Shown: piece after piece, positions 18,218-27,511 of the stretch | How the letters are laid out: each line of letters begins with the position of its first letter | Position numbering within the stretch: position 1 is the first letter of the stretch | Translations under genes and position numbers: made by a program | NCBI GenBank assembly: GCA_028289605.1 | Contig: JANQON010000001.1 | Span: forward strand, 248,001-312,000 | Length of the DNA: 64,000 bases | Source of the DNA: Hyphococcus sp. | GTDB lineage: Bacteria > Pseudomonadota > Alphaproteobacteria > Caulobacterales > Parvularculaceae | Direction of reading: 5' to 3' | The notes under the pieces: generated by a model | Told to the model about the DNA's origin: nothing | The model's input: the letters and a program-made list of their open reading frames with translations, nothing else | Databases searched by the model: none

Positions 18218-19254
18218 GCGGCCCGGCGGAGCGCGTCGGCGTGGTGATTGTGAACTACAACTGCGCGGCGCTTGCGCTTGACGCCGCCCTCAGCGTTCTC
18301 GGCGACAATGCGGCGGCGAGAATCGTGATCGTCGATAATGCGTCAACGGATAATTCCGCGGCCTATTTTGAATCCGTTTTTTGCGGGCGAATGCCGCATG
18401 CGCCTCAATATCCTGTCGACGCGCCCAAACCCGTAGCCTTTTCAGAGATCAGCCAGATTTCAACGACCATCGTCAACGATGGCGCGTCGACGTCGAGTGA
18501 CGCCTCCATCACCGTATTGCTGGCGCGGCGCAATCGCGGTTTCGCCGCCGGGTGTAATATCGGAATGCGCTTCCTTGAGTCGGCCTTTTCACCGGACTGG
18601 GTGTTGCTGCTTAATCCTGACGCGCTGGTCGCGACGGGGGCCCTGAGCGCCTTTCGCGCGCGGCTGGCTGATGACCGGTCGGGCCTTTGCGGCGCTTGCG
18701 TCCTTCGCTTTGAGGCGCCGCATGAAGCGCAGGCGTTTGGCGGCGCGCGCCTCGGTCGGTTTTCGCTGCAAGGCAAGAATATCGGCGCCGGGCGCCTTCT
18801 CTCAGCGGCGCCGCAAAGAGAAGAGGCCGAGCGCGCCATGGACTATCCGCTTGGCGCGGCGATGGCGTTTCGGCGCGACTATCGCGATCATGCGGGGGAC
18901 CTCGACGAACGGTACTTTCTCTATTTTGAAGAAGCCGACTGGGCGCGACGGGGCGGCCGGTCCCGGCCGCCGGTCTGGGCGCCGGAAGCGGTGGTCTATC
19001 ACCGTCATGGCGCCGCCGCCGGCAGCCGCGAGCGCCCGGGGCGGCGCGCGCCGCTTTCCGACTACTATATGGCGCGTTCACGCATGGCGTACGCCGTGAA
19101 ATGGCGCCCGGCGCTCGTCCCATGGATCGCAGCGTTGAGTCTGGCGCAGGCCGTAAGGCGCGTTATTCGCGGAGACTGGCCTCAGTCACGGGCGGTCATC
19201 AGGGGCGCCTGGGCGTTTTCCCCGCCTACGAAAAATTCATCCGTCCCCCAATAG
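18214..19254 (+). CDS. Glycosyltransferase family 2 (rhamnosyltransferase-like)
   Basis: The 346-residue GT-A enzyme begins GVVIVNYNCAALALDAA, typical of GT2 rhamnosyl- or mycolate-type transferases. It continues with IVIVDNASTDNSA near 35, RRNRGFAAGCNIGMRFL near 108 and the metal-binding LLNPDA near 130. FEEADWARRG near 233 is the acceptor-side acidic motif. A 40-residue insertion (roughly 58-98) sits between the first two blocks and is longer than usual. It is the last gene of the EPS/exosortase operon; no polymerase or flippase follows before the MscS gene. Confidence 0.88.
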   Translation: MSGPAERVGVVIVNYNCAALALDAALSVLGDNAAARIVIVDNASTDNSAAYFESVFCGRMPHAPQYPVDAPKPVAFSEISQISTTIVNDGASTSSDASITVLLARRNRGFAAGCNIGMRFLESAFSPDWVLLLNPDALVATGALSAFRARLADDRSGLCGACVLRFEAPHEAQAFGGARLGRFSLQGKNIGAGRLLSAAPQREEAERAMDYPLGAAMAFRRDYRDHAGDLDERYFLYFEEADWARRGGRSRPPVWAPEAVVYHRHGAAAGSRERPGRRAPLSDYYMARSRMAYAVKWRPALVPWIAALSLAQAVRRVIRGDWPQSRAVIRGAWAFSPPTKNSSVPQ

Positions 19255-19327
19255 ATAAAACTGCTGATGCGTTTGCGATTTCGCATGGCGCTTGTAACCT
19301 GTGGCGCAATCAAGATATGCGAGCGCT

Positions 19328-20866
19328 ATGACACAGGACGAAAGCGGAACGGGCGGGGACGACGCCAATACGCCTGAACCAACGCCGCCAGCCACTGAAT
19401 CCAATGCGACGGACGCGGCCGGCGACGCGCCGGCGGAGACCACCGCCGCGCCGGCAAACGGCGCAGCCGACGAAAGCTCGGCGATCGAGCAGCTTGTGGG
19501 CTTCGATTCCATCCGGGACAGTCTGGGCGACGTTCCGAACTGGCTGCAAAGCCAGATGCTTACCACCGATGTCGCAGTTCAGGCGGGACTGCTGATTGCG
19601 GCGATCGCTCCGGCGGCCGTTTTCGGGCCGCAGCTCAGAAAGTTCATTCAAAGCCAGGTGGCGCCCCGGGCGCCCTACGGCGTGTTGCGCCGCGCCGCGA
19701 ATGCGTTCGGTCATCTGGCGACCCCGATTGCGCTGTTTATCATTCTGCAGATCGCCGTCGGCGTGTTGCGCACATTCAATGCGGGAACAGGCCTCGCGGA
19801 AGCGGGCATCAGTCTTCTGACCGCGTGGATTGTCATACGGCTGGTGACGCTGGTGATCCGCTCGCCCTTCTGGTCAAAGGTGGCGTTTTATGTGGCGTGG
19901 CCCATTGCGGCGTTGGACGCTTTCGGCGTGCTCGACGACGTGGTCCGTCAGCTCGACGCGTTCTCCGTCCCCATCGGCGAAGACGAGAACGGCAATCCGG
20001 AACGGTTCAGCGCGCTGGAATTCATCCGTACACTGTTTATTTTCGGCGTTTTGTTTTGGGCGGCGAGTCTCGCCAACAACTTCATCAAGGGCCGCATCGG
20101 CGCCATCGACGAACTGACCGTCTCGTTCAAAGCGCTATTGTCGAAAATCCTCGACGTGTTGTTGCCCATCGTCGCGCTTGTGGCCGCGCTTCAGATCGTC
20201 GGTTTTCCGTTCGGTACGCTGGCGATTTTCGGCGGCGCCGTCGGTCTCGGCATCGGCCTCGGGATGCAGCGCACGGTGTCGAATTTTTTCGCCGGTTTCA
20301 CGCTCATCGCCGACAAGTCGATCAAGCCGGGCGACGTGATCGAGGTCGGCGAGACCTATGGTTGGGTGACGAATATGAGCGCACGTTATGTCTCCATCCG
20401 CACCCGGGACGGAACGGCGCATCTGGTGCCGAACGATATGTTCATCAATGAGGGCGTCACCAACTGGTCTCATTCGGACCGGGTTGTGCGCCTGCATGCG
20501 CCTTTCGGCGTCAGCTATGCGACGCGCGATCTGCGTGGCCTGGCGCGCCGAACGGAGGAAACGGCGCTGGAGGTCGACCGGGTCCTGAAATCCCCGGCGC
20601 CCCGCTGCAACCTTATGGAGTTCGGCGATAATTCCATCAACTTTGATTTGCGTTTCTGGATCAACGACCCGGCCAACGGCACCAACAATGTACGCTCCGA
20701 CGTGATGATGGCAATCTGGGACATGCTCCAGGAAATGGGCGTGGAGGTGCCGTTCCCGCAGCGCGACGTGCATATCAAATCGGCGCCGGACGGGCTTGCT
20801 ATGGCCCTGGAAACAAGGGACGGCGCGGTCATTTCACAACGCCGCGAGGCGAGCGAAGAAACCTGA
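19328..20866 (+). CDS. MscS-type mechanosensitive channel with acidic Pro/Thr/Ala-rich N-terminus
   Basis: The 512-residue protein starts with about 50 low-complexity residues rich in Thr, Pro, Ala and Glu, then has several hydrophobic helices between residues 80 and 290. The pore-lining helix GLGIGLGMQRTVSNFFAG is near residue 305 and is followed by the cytoplasmic beta domain (KPGDVIEVGETYGWVTNM). MscS channels open under membrane tension and release solutes during hypo-osmotic shock. Start ATG 19328 is taken over the upstream in-frame start at 19301 because the latter lacks a ribosome site. A second MscS-like channel is at 61538. Confidence 0.93.
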   Translation: MTQDESGTGGDDANTPEPTPPATESNATDAAGDAPAETTAAPANGAADESSAIEQLVGFDSIRDSLGDVPNWLQSQMLTTDVAVQAGLLIAAIAPAAVFGPQLRKFIQSQVAPRAPYGVLRRAANAFGHLATPIALFIILQIAVGVLRTFNAGTGLAEAGISLLTAWIVIRLVTLVIRSPFWSKVAFYVAWPIAALDAFGVLDDVVRQLDAFSVPIGEDENGNPERFSALEFIRTLFIFGVLFWAASLANNFIKGRIGAIDELTVSFKALLSKILDVLLPIVALVAALQIVGFPFGTLAIFGGAVGLGIGLGMQRTVSNFFAGFTLIADKSIKPGDVIEVGETYGWVTNMSARYVSIRTRDGTAHLVPNDMFINEGVTNWSHSDRVVRLHAPFGVSYATRDLRGLARRTEETALEVDRVLKSPAPRCNLMEFGDNSINFDLRFWINDPANGTNNVRSDVMMAIWDMLQEMGVEVPFPQRDVHIKSAPDGLAMALETRDGAVISQRREASEET

Positions 20867-20954
20867 CCCCAGGTCCCGTGCGCGCTTTGCCGAGGGCTCT
20901 CCAGCCGCTATACTCCGCAGCGACGGCGATGGACGAGGAAACTTGGAGTTAGAT

Positions 20955-21500
20955 ATGTTTCGAACGACAATGATTGGCGGCGCGCTGCTTGTCTTGGCGG
21001 CCTGCGCAACCGCAACGCCTTACGCTCCCGCCTCAAGTTCCGGCGGATACGGTTTTTCAGAACAGCGCATCGAACGCGACCGTTTCCGCATCACGTTCCG
21101 CGGCAATTCGTCGACGTCTCGCGAAATTGTTGAGAACTCGCTGCTCTATCGCGCTGCGGAACTGACCGTGCAGCAGGGTTTCGATCATTTCATTGTCGAA
21201 GAAAGAGACACAGAAGCGCGCACGACCTTCTCGACGACCACCAGTCCGGCTTTTTACGGCCGCTACGGTTTCGGGCATCCGTTCTACCGACCCTACTACG
21301 CGTTCCCGTACTACGCATATGGCTGGGGATGGGGCGTGCCCTATGACAGCTACACGCGCGAGATCACGCGGTATTCGGCGATCGCTTTTGTGACGATGCA
21401 TGAGGGCGCCAAGCCGGGCGACAACCCCCGCGCCTTTGACGCCCGTGAAGTGCTGGCGAATCTTGGGCCCGTCGTGCTCGGTGACGAATTGGCGAGCTAG
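20955..21500 (+). CDS. CC0125/CC1285-type lipoprotein
   Basis: The start ATG 20955 follows a GGAG six bases upstream. The 181-residue product has a lipobox LAAC with the lipid-modified cysteine at residue 17. The conserved part (FSEQRIERDRFRITFRGNSS and LLYRAAELTVQQGFDHFIV) is the CC0125/CC1285 family pattern known from Caulobacter-like bacteria. The segment after residue 95 is very rich in Tyr, Phe and Gly (HPFYRPYYAFPYYAYGWGWG). Function is unknown. It stands alone between MscS and the convergent PilZ gene. Confidence 0.85.
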   Translation: MFRTTMIGGALLVLAACATATPYAPASSSGGYGFSEQRIERDRFRITFRGNSSTSREIVENSLLYRAAELTVQQGFDHFIVEERDTEARTTFSTTTSPAFYGRYGFGHPFYRPYYAFPYYAYGWGWGVPYDSYTREITRYSAIAFVTMHEGAKPGDNPRAFDAREVLANLGPVVLGDELAS

Positions 21501-21519
21501 GGCGCGTTCAAGGTATCGC

Positions 21520-22101
21520 TTAAACGGCGCGAAGGGCGGGTTTCGCCGTTTGTTCGTCAGCGTCATAGACAACGACGAACCCACGCGGCGTATGTCGGAT
21601 GACAACGCCGCGCCGGCGTCCAACGTGGATGGTTGATCCGATCGCCGGTCGACGCGGCGCGTCGACGGCTACGCCGTCCACGGAACTGTCGATAATCTTC
21701 ACGTAAAGGGATGCGCCGTCGGCGAGGCGGCACACGGTGCGCGACGGCGCGCCGCGATGGCGCACTGCATTGCGGCGATCCCCGAGACCTTCATTATACT
21801 GCTCATTTGCACGCAGCATGAGTTGTTCAGTCAGTTGGGCCCGGCGTCGTTTTGATAACAGGAAAGAAACCGCGAACCCGTCAGGCAGCAGGCGGGCCAC
21901 CGTGCCTTCAAGGACGTCGAGGCCCTTGATCCGCAAAACGACTGCGTCGCCCGGCACCACCGTCGCATCAGATACGACCGCAAGGTCTCCTGGAGATATG
22001 TTTAAAAGTCGACCGTCATACTCGTCGACCGTGTTAACCGTGATCTGGGTCGGCAGGTTGAGGCTAATTCGCCGATATCGCCGGGCGTCTGTCTTCACCA
22101 T
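21520..22101 (-). CDS. Tandem PilZ-domain protein
   Basis: From ATG 22101 the product is 193 residues (a TTG five codons upstream is also possible). It contains two PilZ-type modules. The first has ARRYRRISLNL and LNISPGDLAV, a degenerate c-di-GMP site with an altered NxSxxG. The second has RNAVRHRGAPSR near residue 115 and an intact DSSVDGVAVD near 145, matching RxxxR plus (D/N)xSxxG. The protein is soluble with no membrane segment. PilZ proteins sense cyclic di-GMP and often control polysaccharide or motility, so a link with the nearby EPS locus is possible but unproven. Confidence 0.85.
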   Translation of the reverse strand: MVKTDARRYRRISLNLPTQITVNTVDEYDGRLLNISPGDLAVVSDATVVPGDAVVLRIKGLDVLEGTVARLLPDGFAVSFLLSKRRRAQLTEQLMLRANEQYNEGLGDRRNAVRHRGAPSRTVCRLADGASLYVKIIDSSVDGVAVDAPRRPAIGSTIHVGRRRGVVIRHTPRGFVVVYDADEQTAKPALRAV

Positions 22102-22329
22102 TGTAAAGAGTCCCAAAGTAATTGCTCTAACCCAGACGGTTGCAAGCTATCGGCCAGAGCTCAAACCTTCTCTAACGGACAGGCGCCAATTGTAGTTGTT
22201 AACCTTGACGGCGTTCGCCTGGGCGCGGGCAATCTTGCCCTCGCTTGAATGATTTGTATGGTGAACGCAATCGTAGCGCAGAACCTTAATCTTGATCTTC
22301 CCGGAATCGGGGAAGGCGGGGAGTCTTTT

Positions 22330-24438
22330 ATGAGTTATTGCATTCAGCTGATCGCGTTGGTCACATTTGGCGCAAGTCTGGCGACCGCGGCGGCGGAGAG
22401 CGAGGACCCGTATTTATGGTTGGAAGAGGTGGAGGGAGACGCCGCATTGGACTGGGCGCGGGCGCAAAACGCCCGCAGCCGGGCCGTACTGGAGACCGAT
22501 CCGCGTTTCGATGCGATGTATCAAGATGCGCTGTCTATTCTGACATCGCAGGAGCGCCTGGCGCTCGGCGAAATCCACAACGGCGCCGTTTACAATTTCT
22601 GGCAGGACGACACGCATAAACGCGGTCTGTGGCGGCGATCGGATGTGGAAAGCTATCGAAACGCTGACCCGGAATGGGACGTGTTAATCGACTTCGATAA
22701 ACTTGCCTCAGACGAAGATCGAAACTGGATCAGCGGCTACATTGTTTGTCTGTCCCCTGAATATAGACATTGCATGATTGAGCTTTCCGACGGCGGAAAG
22801 GACGCAGCCTATTGGCGCGAGTTCGACACGGTCGACAAAGCATTTGTCGACGGCGGCTTTGCGCTTGACGAGGCGAAGTCCTACATCGCCTGGATCGACA
22901 AGGATACGTTGCTCGTCGGCACGGACTGGGGCGAGGGATCGCTGACGACGTCCGGCTACCCGCGCGAAATCCGGCGCTGGACGCGCGGCGGGCAGGCAGG
23001 CGAAGCGGAATCCGTCATGACCGTCGACGCAAAAGACGTTTGGGCCTTTCCCGTTGTCGCGCAAGATGGTGATGAAACCTATCAGTTTGTGTTGCGCGGG
23101 CCGTCCTTTTTTGAACGGGAATACTATCCCGTCGGCGAGGACGCCTCTTTGACGCCGCTGCCGTTGCCGCTTAACGCCGACATGCAAGGGGTGCTTGACG
23201 GCGCTGCGATCTTTTTCTTGCGGGAAGAATGGGTCCACGACGGATCGACATATTCGCAAGGGTCTGTTGTTGCTTATGCGTTAGAGGGCGGCGGCGTTGA
23301 AACAGTGTTCGAAGCGTCTGCCAAACAGTCTGTCGAAGACGTCGAAATCGGCAAATCCAATATCATCATTCAGTATCTTGACGATGTCGCCGGCAAGGCC
23401 GCGCGCGTTTCGCGGAATCGAAACGGGCGCTGGAAGGCGAAAGAGATCAAGCTGCCCAGGAACGGCGTCGTATCGGTCGTCTCCGCCGGCGGCGGCACGG
23501 ACGACGCGCTCTTTTCGTTCGAAAGCATGACGACGCCGGACACGCTCTTTTATGTGAGCGCCAAGAACAAGGTTGCGCAGATTGCTCAGGCGCCGGCGTT
23601 TTTCGATGCGTCTGACGTGATCGTGGAACAACGTTTTGCGACGTCGAAAGATGGAACTGAGGTCCCCTATTTTATCATGGCGAAAGAGGACGTCCTGCAA
23701 GCGGGCGCTGCGCCGACCATTCAGTACGGCTATGGCGGGTTTTTGATCCCGGTTTTGCCGGTCTATTATTCCGACCCCGGACGGCCCCAGCACGGGGCGC
23801 TCGCCGGCAAAATCTGGGTGGCGCGCGGCGGCGTGATGGTGCTCTCCAATATTCGCGGCGGTTCGGAGTACGGACCGGCCTGGCATGAGGCGGCGCTTCG
23901 GGAAAACCGCCAGCGCTCGTTCGACGATTTCATTGCGATTTCCGAAGACCTTGTTGCAACAGGCGTCACCACGTCTGAACAGCTTGGTATTGTGGGACGG
24001 TCAAATGGCGGTTTGTTGATGGGCGCGATGCTGACGCAACGGCCGGAGCTTTACGCGGCCATCGATATCGGCGTGCCGCTGCTCGACATGAAGCGTTACA
24101 ACAAGCTGCTCGCCGGCGCGTCGTGGATGGGCGAGTATGGCGATCCAGACAAGGACGAAGACTGGGCCTTCATTTCCGAGTACTCTCCCTACCAGCGCCT
24201 GGAGCCCGACCAGCCATATCCGGATGTCCTTTTCTACACTTCAACGAAGGACGACCGCGTCCACCCGGGCCACGCGCGAAAAGCGGCGGCGAAGCTCGCC
24301 GATCTGGGGTACGACGTCTACTATTACGAGAATATCGAGGGCGGCCACGGCGGCACCGCGAACCAGGATCAGCTGGCATGGCGCACGGCCCTTGAATATG
24401 TCTATTTCGCTCGCCACCTCATGGGGACGGCTGACTAG
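22330..24438 (+). CDS. Prolyl oligopeptidase, S9 family, secreted
   Basis: The 702-residue product starts at ATG 22330 after a GGGGAG seven bases upstream and has a signal peptide (cleavage about residue 21, TAAAES). The mature N-terminus DPYLWLEEVEGDAALDWARAQN is a hallmark of S9A peptidases, followed by the beta-propeller. The catalytic domain has Ser558 in GRSNGGL, Asp641/642 in KDDRVHPGH and His673 in GGHGGTAN, so the triad is intact. These enzymes cut short peptides after proline, probably in the periplasm here. The stretch from 22102 to 22329 upstream has no gene. Confidence 0.96.
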   Translation: MSYCIQLIALVTFGASLATAAAESEDPYLWLEEVEGDAALDWARAQNARSRAVLETDPRFDAMYQDALSILTSQERLALGEIHNGAVYNFWQDDTHKRGLWRRSDVESYRNADPEWDVLIDFDKLASDEDRNWISGYIVCLSPEYRHCMIELSDGGKDAAYWREFDTVDKAFVDGGFALDEAKSYIAWIDKDTLLVGTDWGEGSLTTSGYPREIRRWTRGGQAGEAESVMTVDAKDVWAFPVVAQDGDETYQFVLRGPSFFEREYYPVGEDASLTPLPLPLNADMQGVLDGAAIFFLREEWVHDGSTYSQGSVVAYALEGGGVETVFEASAKQSVEDVEIGKSNIIIQYLDDVAGKAARVSRNRNGRWKAKEIKLPRNGVVSVVSAGGGTDDALFSFESMTTPDTLFYVSAKNKVAQIAQAPAFFDASDVIVEQRFATSKDGTEVPYFIMAKEDVLQAGAAPTIQYGYGGFLIPVLPVYYSDPGRPQHGALAGKIWVARGGVMVLSNIRGGSEYGPAWHEAALRENRQRSFDDFIAISEDLVATGVTTSEQLGIVGRSNGGLLMGAMLTQRPELYAAIDIGVPLLDMKRYNKLLAGASWMGEYGDPDKDEDWAFISEYSPYQRLEPDQPYPDVLFYTSTKDDRVHPGHARKAAAKLADLGYDVYYYENIEGGHGGTANQDQLAWRTALEYVYFARHLMGTAD

Positions 24439-24449
24439 GGGAAGGGCTC

Positions 24450-24851
24450 ATGGCGGACATCACGGCGCATCTCATTTCGCGCGCATGGCGGCGCGTGGAC
24501 ATCAAGATGAACATCAGCGGCGACATGCACCTTTTGCGCTGGCGGCGACGGTGGTTCATCGACGAGGTCCTGTTCGACGACCGCCGCGTGGCGACGTCCG
24601 CCGGCCTGTTTGGCCGAGAAGCGTTGTTCGGCATGGAAGTGAAAGCGCCGAGCGGCGAGGCGATGCGCCTGTTGCTGTCGATCGATCCGGAATCGGACTG
24701 GACCGACTGGACAGGGTCGGGGCGACCGCGCGGCGTCCGGCTTGAAACCGCCGACAACGCCTTGGTCGCGATCGGATCCCTGGGCCCCGACCGGACTGAA
24801 CCGTTCAAAAAACTCTTTGATCGGGCAATCGAAGCCGTCGGCCTTTCATGA
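24450..24851 (+). CDS. Uncharacterised 133-residue protein
   Basis: The frame starts 11 bases after the peptidase stop, behind GGGGAAGGGC. The protein has no signal peptide or membrane segment. Its start is basic and aromatic (RAWRRVDIKMN, MHLLRWRRRWFIDEV) and the middle is mixed alpha/beta, with DWTDWTGSGRPRG near residue 83. Close spacing implies co-transcription with the prolyl oligopeptidase. I do not recognise a family. Confidence 0.65.
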   Translation: MADITAHLISRAWRRVDIKMNISGDMHLLRWRRRWFIDEVLFDDRRVATSAGLFGREALFGMEVKAPSGEAMRLLLSIDPESDWTDWTGSGRPRGVRLETADNALVAIGSLGPDRTEPFKKLFDRAIEAVGLS

Positions 24852-24908
24852 ACTGACCAAACCCGGTAGCGTTGACCCTCCATTGAATCAGTCAACGGAG
24901 CGGGGCCA

Positions 24909-26327
24909 ATGGCGTGGTGGTTTGAAATCAAACTCTGGAAGCGGGTCTTTTTAGGCCTCGCCCTGGGCGTCGCCTTTGGGTTTGCGGTGTCGCAAACCAT
25001 GGCGCCGGAGGCGGCCGCTGCGCTTCTCGATCGCGTCAAAATCGTCGGCGACGTCTTTATCGCAATGATCCGCCTCGTGATCATTCCGCTGATCTTTATG
25101 ACCCTGGTCGCCGGCGTTTTGGCGCTTGGCGACCCGGCAAAGCTGGGCACCATCGGCCTGAAGACGATCTTTCTGTATCTCGCAACCACGTTCTTTGCGA
25201 ACATCATCGGGTTGTCGATGGGCGTGTTGTTTCGGCCCGGCGCCAATGTCGATCTCGGCGACGCCGAGCCGCGGCTTGTCACGGCGGAGGCCGCCGGGTT
25301 CTGGGATCGGATTGTCGCCATGGCGACCAAAAACCCGTTTGAGCAATTCTTCGCCGGCAATCCCATGACGCTGGCGCTGACGGCGGTGCTGGTCGCTATC
25401 GCGATCATCGTCGCGGTCCGCTCCACCCGCGCCGGCGAGAAAAAGCCGGCATCGGGCGTTCTGTTCGTGTCGCTGTTTGCGCTCGGCGTCGCTGCGGCTT
25501 CCGGCGATATTCTCGTGGTGATCTTCTCGTCCATCGTCTTCGGCGTTGTCGTCTTGTTTCTCGGCGCAACGGGCGCGCCGGTGTCGCGATTTTTCTCCTA
25601 CGCCTCCGACAAAGTGCTGGGCGTGACGCAATGGATTATGGAATTGGCGCCGTTCGGCGTATTCGCGCTGATCGCCTGGGTCGCCGGCACCAAAGGGCTT
25701 GAGACTTTCACCGCGGTTTTCTGGCTCGCGGTTGCTGTTTATCTCGGCTGTTTCCTCCATATGGGATTGATCTATGGCGGCATTGTCAAATTCGGCCTGC
25801 GCCTGCCGTTCATCAACTTTTTCCGAGGGATCCTGGACGCTCAGATGGTCGCCTATTCGACGTCGTCGTCGTCGGCGACCCTGCCCGTGACCATTTCCAA
25901 CGTTTCGAAAAACCTCGGCGTCTCAAAATCCGTCGCGGGCTCGGTGCTGCCGCTGGGCGCCACGATCAACATGGACGGGACCGCGCTCTATCTCGGCATT
26001 GTCGCGCTGTTTACCGCCCAGGCGTTCGGGTATCAGCTCGAGCCCTATCATTTCGCTCTCATCGCCGTGACAGCGGCGCTTGTCTCCATCGGCGCCGCCG
26101 GCATTCCCTCGGCGTCCCTGTTCCTGCTCGCAACGGTGCTTGAAGTGTTCGACGTAACGCCGGAACACACGGCGCTGGTGGTCGGGTTCATTTTCCCGTT
26201 CGATCGCCTGCTCGACATGATGCGGACCGTGGTCAATGTCACCGGCGACGCGGCGGTGGCGACCACCGTCGCCAAATGGGAAGGCGAAATCGACGAAGAG
26301 GTCTTCCGGTCGAAAGCGGCGCAATAG
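24909..26327 (+). CDS. Dicarboxylate/amino acid:cation symporter (DAACS/SLC1 family)
   Basis: The 472-residue membrane protein shows the glutamate-transporter fold markers: the serine-rich re-entrant loop YSTSSSSATLPVTI near residue 318, NMDGTALYLG near 355 and AAGIPSASLFLLATVL near 400. It should import C4-dicarboxylates or acidic amino acids with Na+ or H+. The first transmembrane helix begins near residue 14. It stands 57 bases after the previous gene and may have its own promoter. Substrate is not predictable from the sequence alone. Confidence 0.94.
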   Translation: MAWWFEIKLWKRVFLGLALGVAFGFAVSQTMAPEAAAALLDRVKIVGDVFIAMIRLVIIPLIFMTLVAGVLALGDPAKLGTIGLKTIFLYLATTFFANIIGLSMGVLFRPGANVDLGDAEPRLVTAEAAGFWDRIVAMATKNPFEQFFAGNPMTLALTAVLVAIAIIVAVRSTRAGEKKPASGVLFVSLFALGVAAASGDILVVIFSSIVFGVVVLFLGATGAPVSRFFSYASDKVLGVTQWIMELAPFGVFALIAWVAGTKGLETFTAVFWLAVAVYLGCFLHMGLIYGGIVKFGLRLPFINFFRGILDAQMVAYSTSSSSATLPVTISNVSKNLGVSKSVAGSVLPLGATINMDGTALYLGIVALFTAQAFGYQLEPYHFALIAVTAALVSIGAAGIPSASLFLLATVLEVFDVTPEHTALVVGFIFPFDRLLDMMRTVVNVTGDAAVATTVAKWEGEIDEEVFRSKAAQ

Positions 26328-26366
26328 GCGGGCGATCTGTTCCGGTCCTTTCTGCGTAACTGAAAT

Positions 26367-26687
26367 ATGATCGCTTTACGGATTTTTCTGTTTATCGGAG
26401 CGGGCCTCTTCGTCGCTGCGATTTACTGGGCCATGGGCGCCGACGGCAGAGGGCTCGGCGTTGTGCTGATGGAGATGACGTCCGAGCCCTGGACGGTCGT
26501 CACCCTGATCGATCTCTATCTCGGCTTTATTCTTGGCGCCGTTGTCGTCTTCCTATTCGAACGGAGCTGGGTCGCACGTCTTTTCTGGGCGGCGCCGATT
26601 TTCTTTCTCGGCAATGTCTGGATGGCGCTGTGGCTGATTGCGCGTTTGCCGGAGATCGCAAGGCGGTTTCGCAACGGCGCCGCCTGA
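26367..26687 (+). CDS. Small integral membrane protein (DUF1475-like)
   Basis: The 106-residue protein has three hydrophobic segments (about residues 5-22, 45-64 and 70-92). The central PWTVVTLIDLYLGFILG followed by RSWVARLFW resembles DUF1475 proteins (WxxxTLxDxY then SSW), but the match is from memory and weak. It starts at ATG 26367, 40 bases after the symporter. Function unknown. Confidence 0.65.
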   Translation: MIALRIFLFIGAGLFVAAIYWAMGADGRGLGVVLMEMTSEPWTVVTLIDLYLGFILGAVVVFLFERSWVARLFWAAPIFFLGNVWMALWLIARLPEIARRFRNGAA

Positions 26688-26702
26688 CCAATTGCCGACC
26701 CA

Positions 26703-27440
26703 TTACCCCGGTAGGTCCACCCAGTCATCGATAAAAGCCGGGTTCAGATCATAGGCGGTCGGCGAGGTCATGGCCGACATGTCCCAATAAGCGTCGAGAA
26801 ACCCGGCGCAGCCCGGCGCCAATTGGTCGATGGCGAGGGTCGCGGGACGCGCTTTCGTGAACGGCGCGCCGGTCTCCGGATTGCGGAACCGCATCTCGAT
26901 ATCGTCGCCGAAAAATTCGCCGCCGAAATTGGCGACCGCCAGATACATAATATTGCGGCGGACGATATTGACCCCGGCGTTTTTCAGTTCCTTGCGGAAA
27001 AGGTTGTCCGCCTGCGCCTTCGCCGCATCCTCCGGCGACCCGCCATAAGCGTAGAGCCAGTCGTGAATGATCGCCGCGCCGATAATCCCCGGATCCTGCG
27101 GATTGACATAGAACTGCGCCCATCCGGGAATTGATGCGAAATCGGTCTCGAAGAATCTCGGCACCTCGTAGATATCGCCGGTGAAATCGTTGCAGTAGGG
27201 CCAGTCGTAGGAAAGAATCGCAACCTGGCGGCCTTCGCGATCGGCGAGCGCTTTGTCGACGAAAAAAACGCGCACGCCGGGCAGCGTCCGGAACGTGACG
27301 GTGAAACACCGGTCCAGAAATCGGCACTGAACGTCCTCAATAAGTTCCTGCGCCTTTTCCTTCGGTTTGTCGTAAGCTGCATAAAAGATGAAAACGCCGA
27401 TGGCGGCGATGACCAATAGCCGGAACAAAAACCCAATCAT
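26703..27440 (-). CDS. DUF1353 domain-containing protein with N-terminal membrane anchor
   Basis: ATG 27440 begins a 245-residue protein with one N-terminal membrane helix (residues 4-22). The DUF1353 core shows FFETDFASIPGWAQF near 95 and GAAIIHDWLYAYGG near 120, with the HDWLY histidine/aspartate pair typical of this possibly hydrolytic family, which is often phage-related. The anchor makes it likely to act at the periplasmic face. It is convergent with the small membrane protein and downstream of the hydroxy-acid dehydrogenase on the same strand. Confidence 0.8.
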   Translation of the reverse strand: MIGFLFRLLVIAAIGVFIFYAAYDKPKEKAQELIEDVQCRFLDRCFTVTFRTLPGVRVFFVDKALADREGRQVAILSYDWPYCNDFTGDIYEVPRFFETDFASIPGWAQFYVNPQDPGIIGAAIIHDWLYAYGGSPEDAAKAQADNLFRKELKNAGVNIVRRNIMYLAVANFGGEFFGDDIEMRFRNPETGAPFTKARPATLAIDQLAPGCAGFLDAYWDMSAMTSPTAYDLNPAFIDDWVDLPG

Positions 27441-27511
27441 CAAAATGGTCCCCTAAACCCCGAGCCCACGCTAACCGATCGCCTTTCCGGCGTGAAGCGT
27501 CAGCAGAGGGC

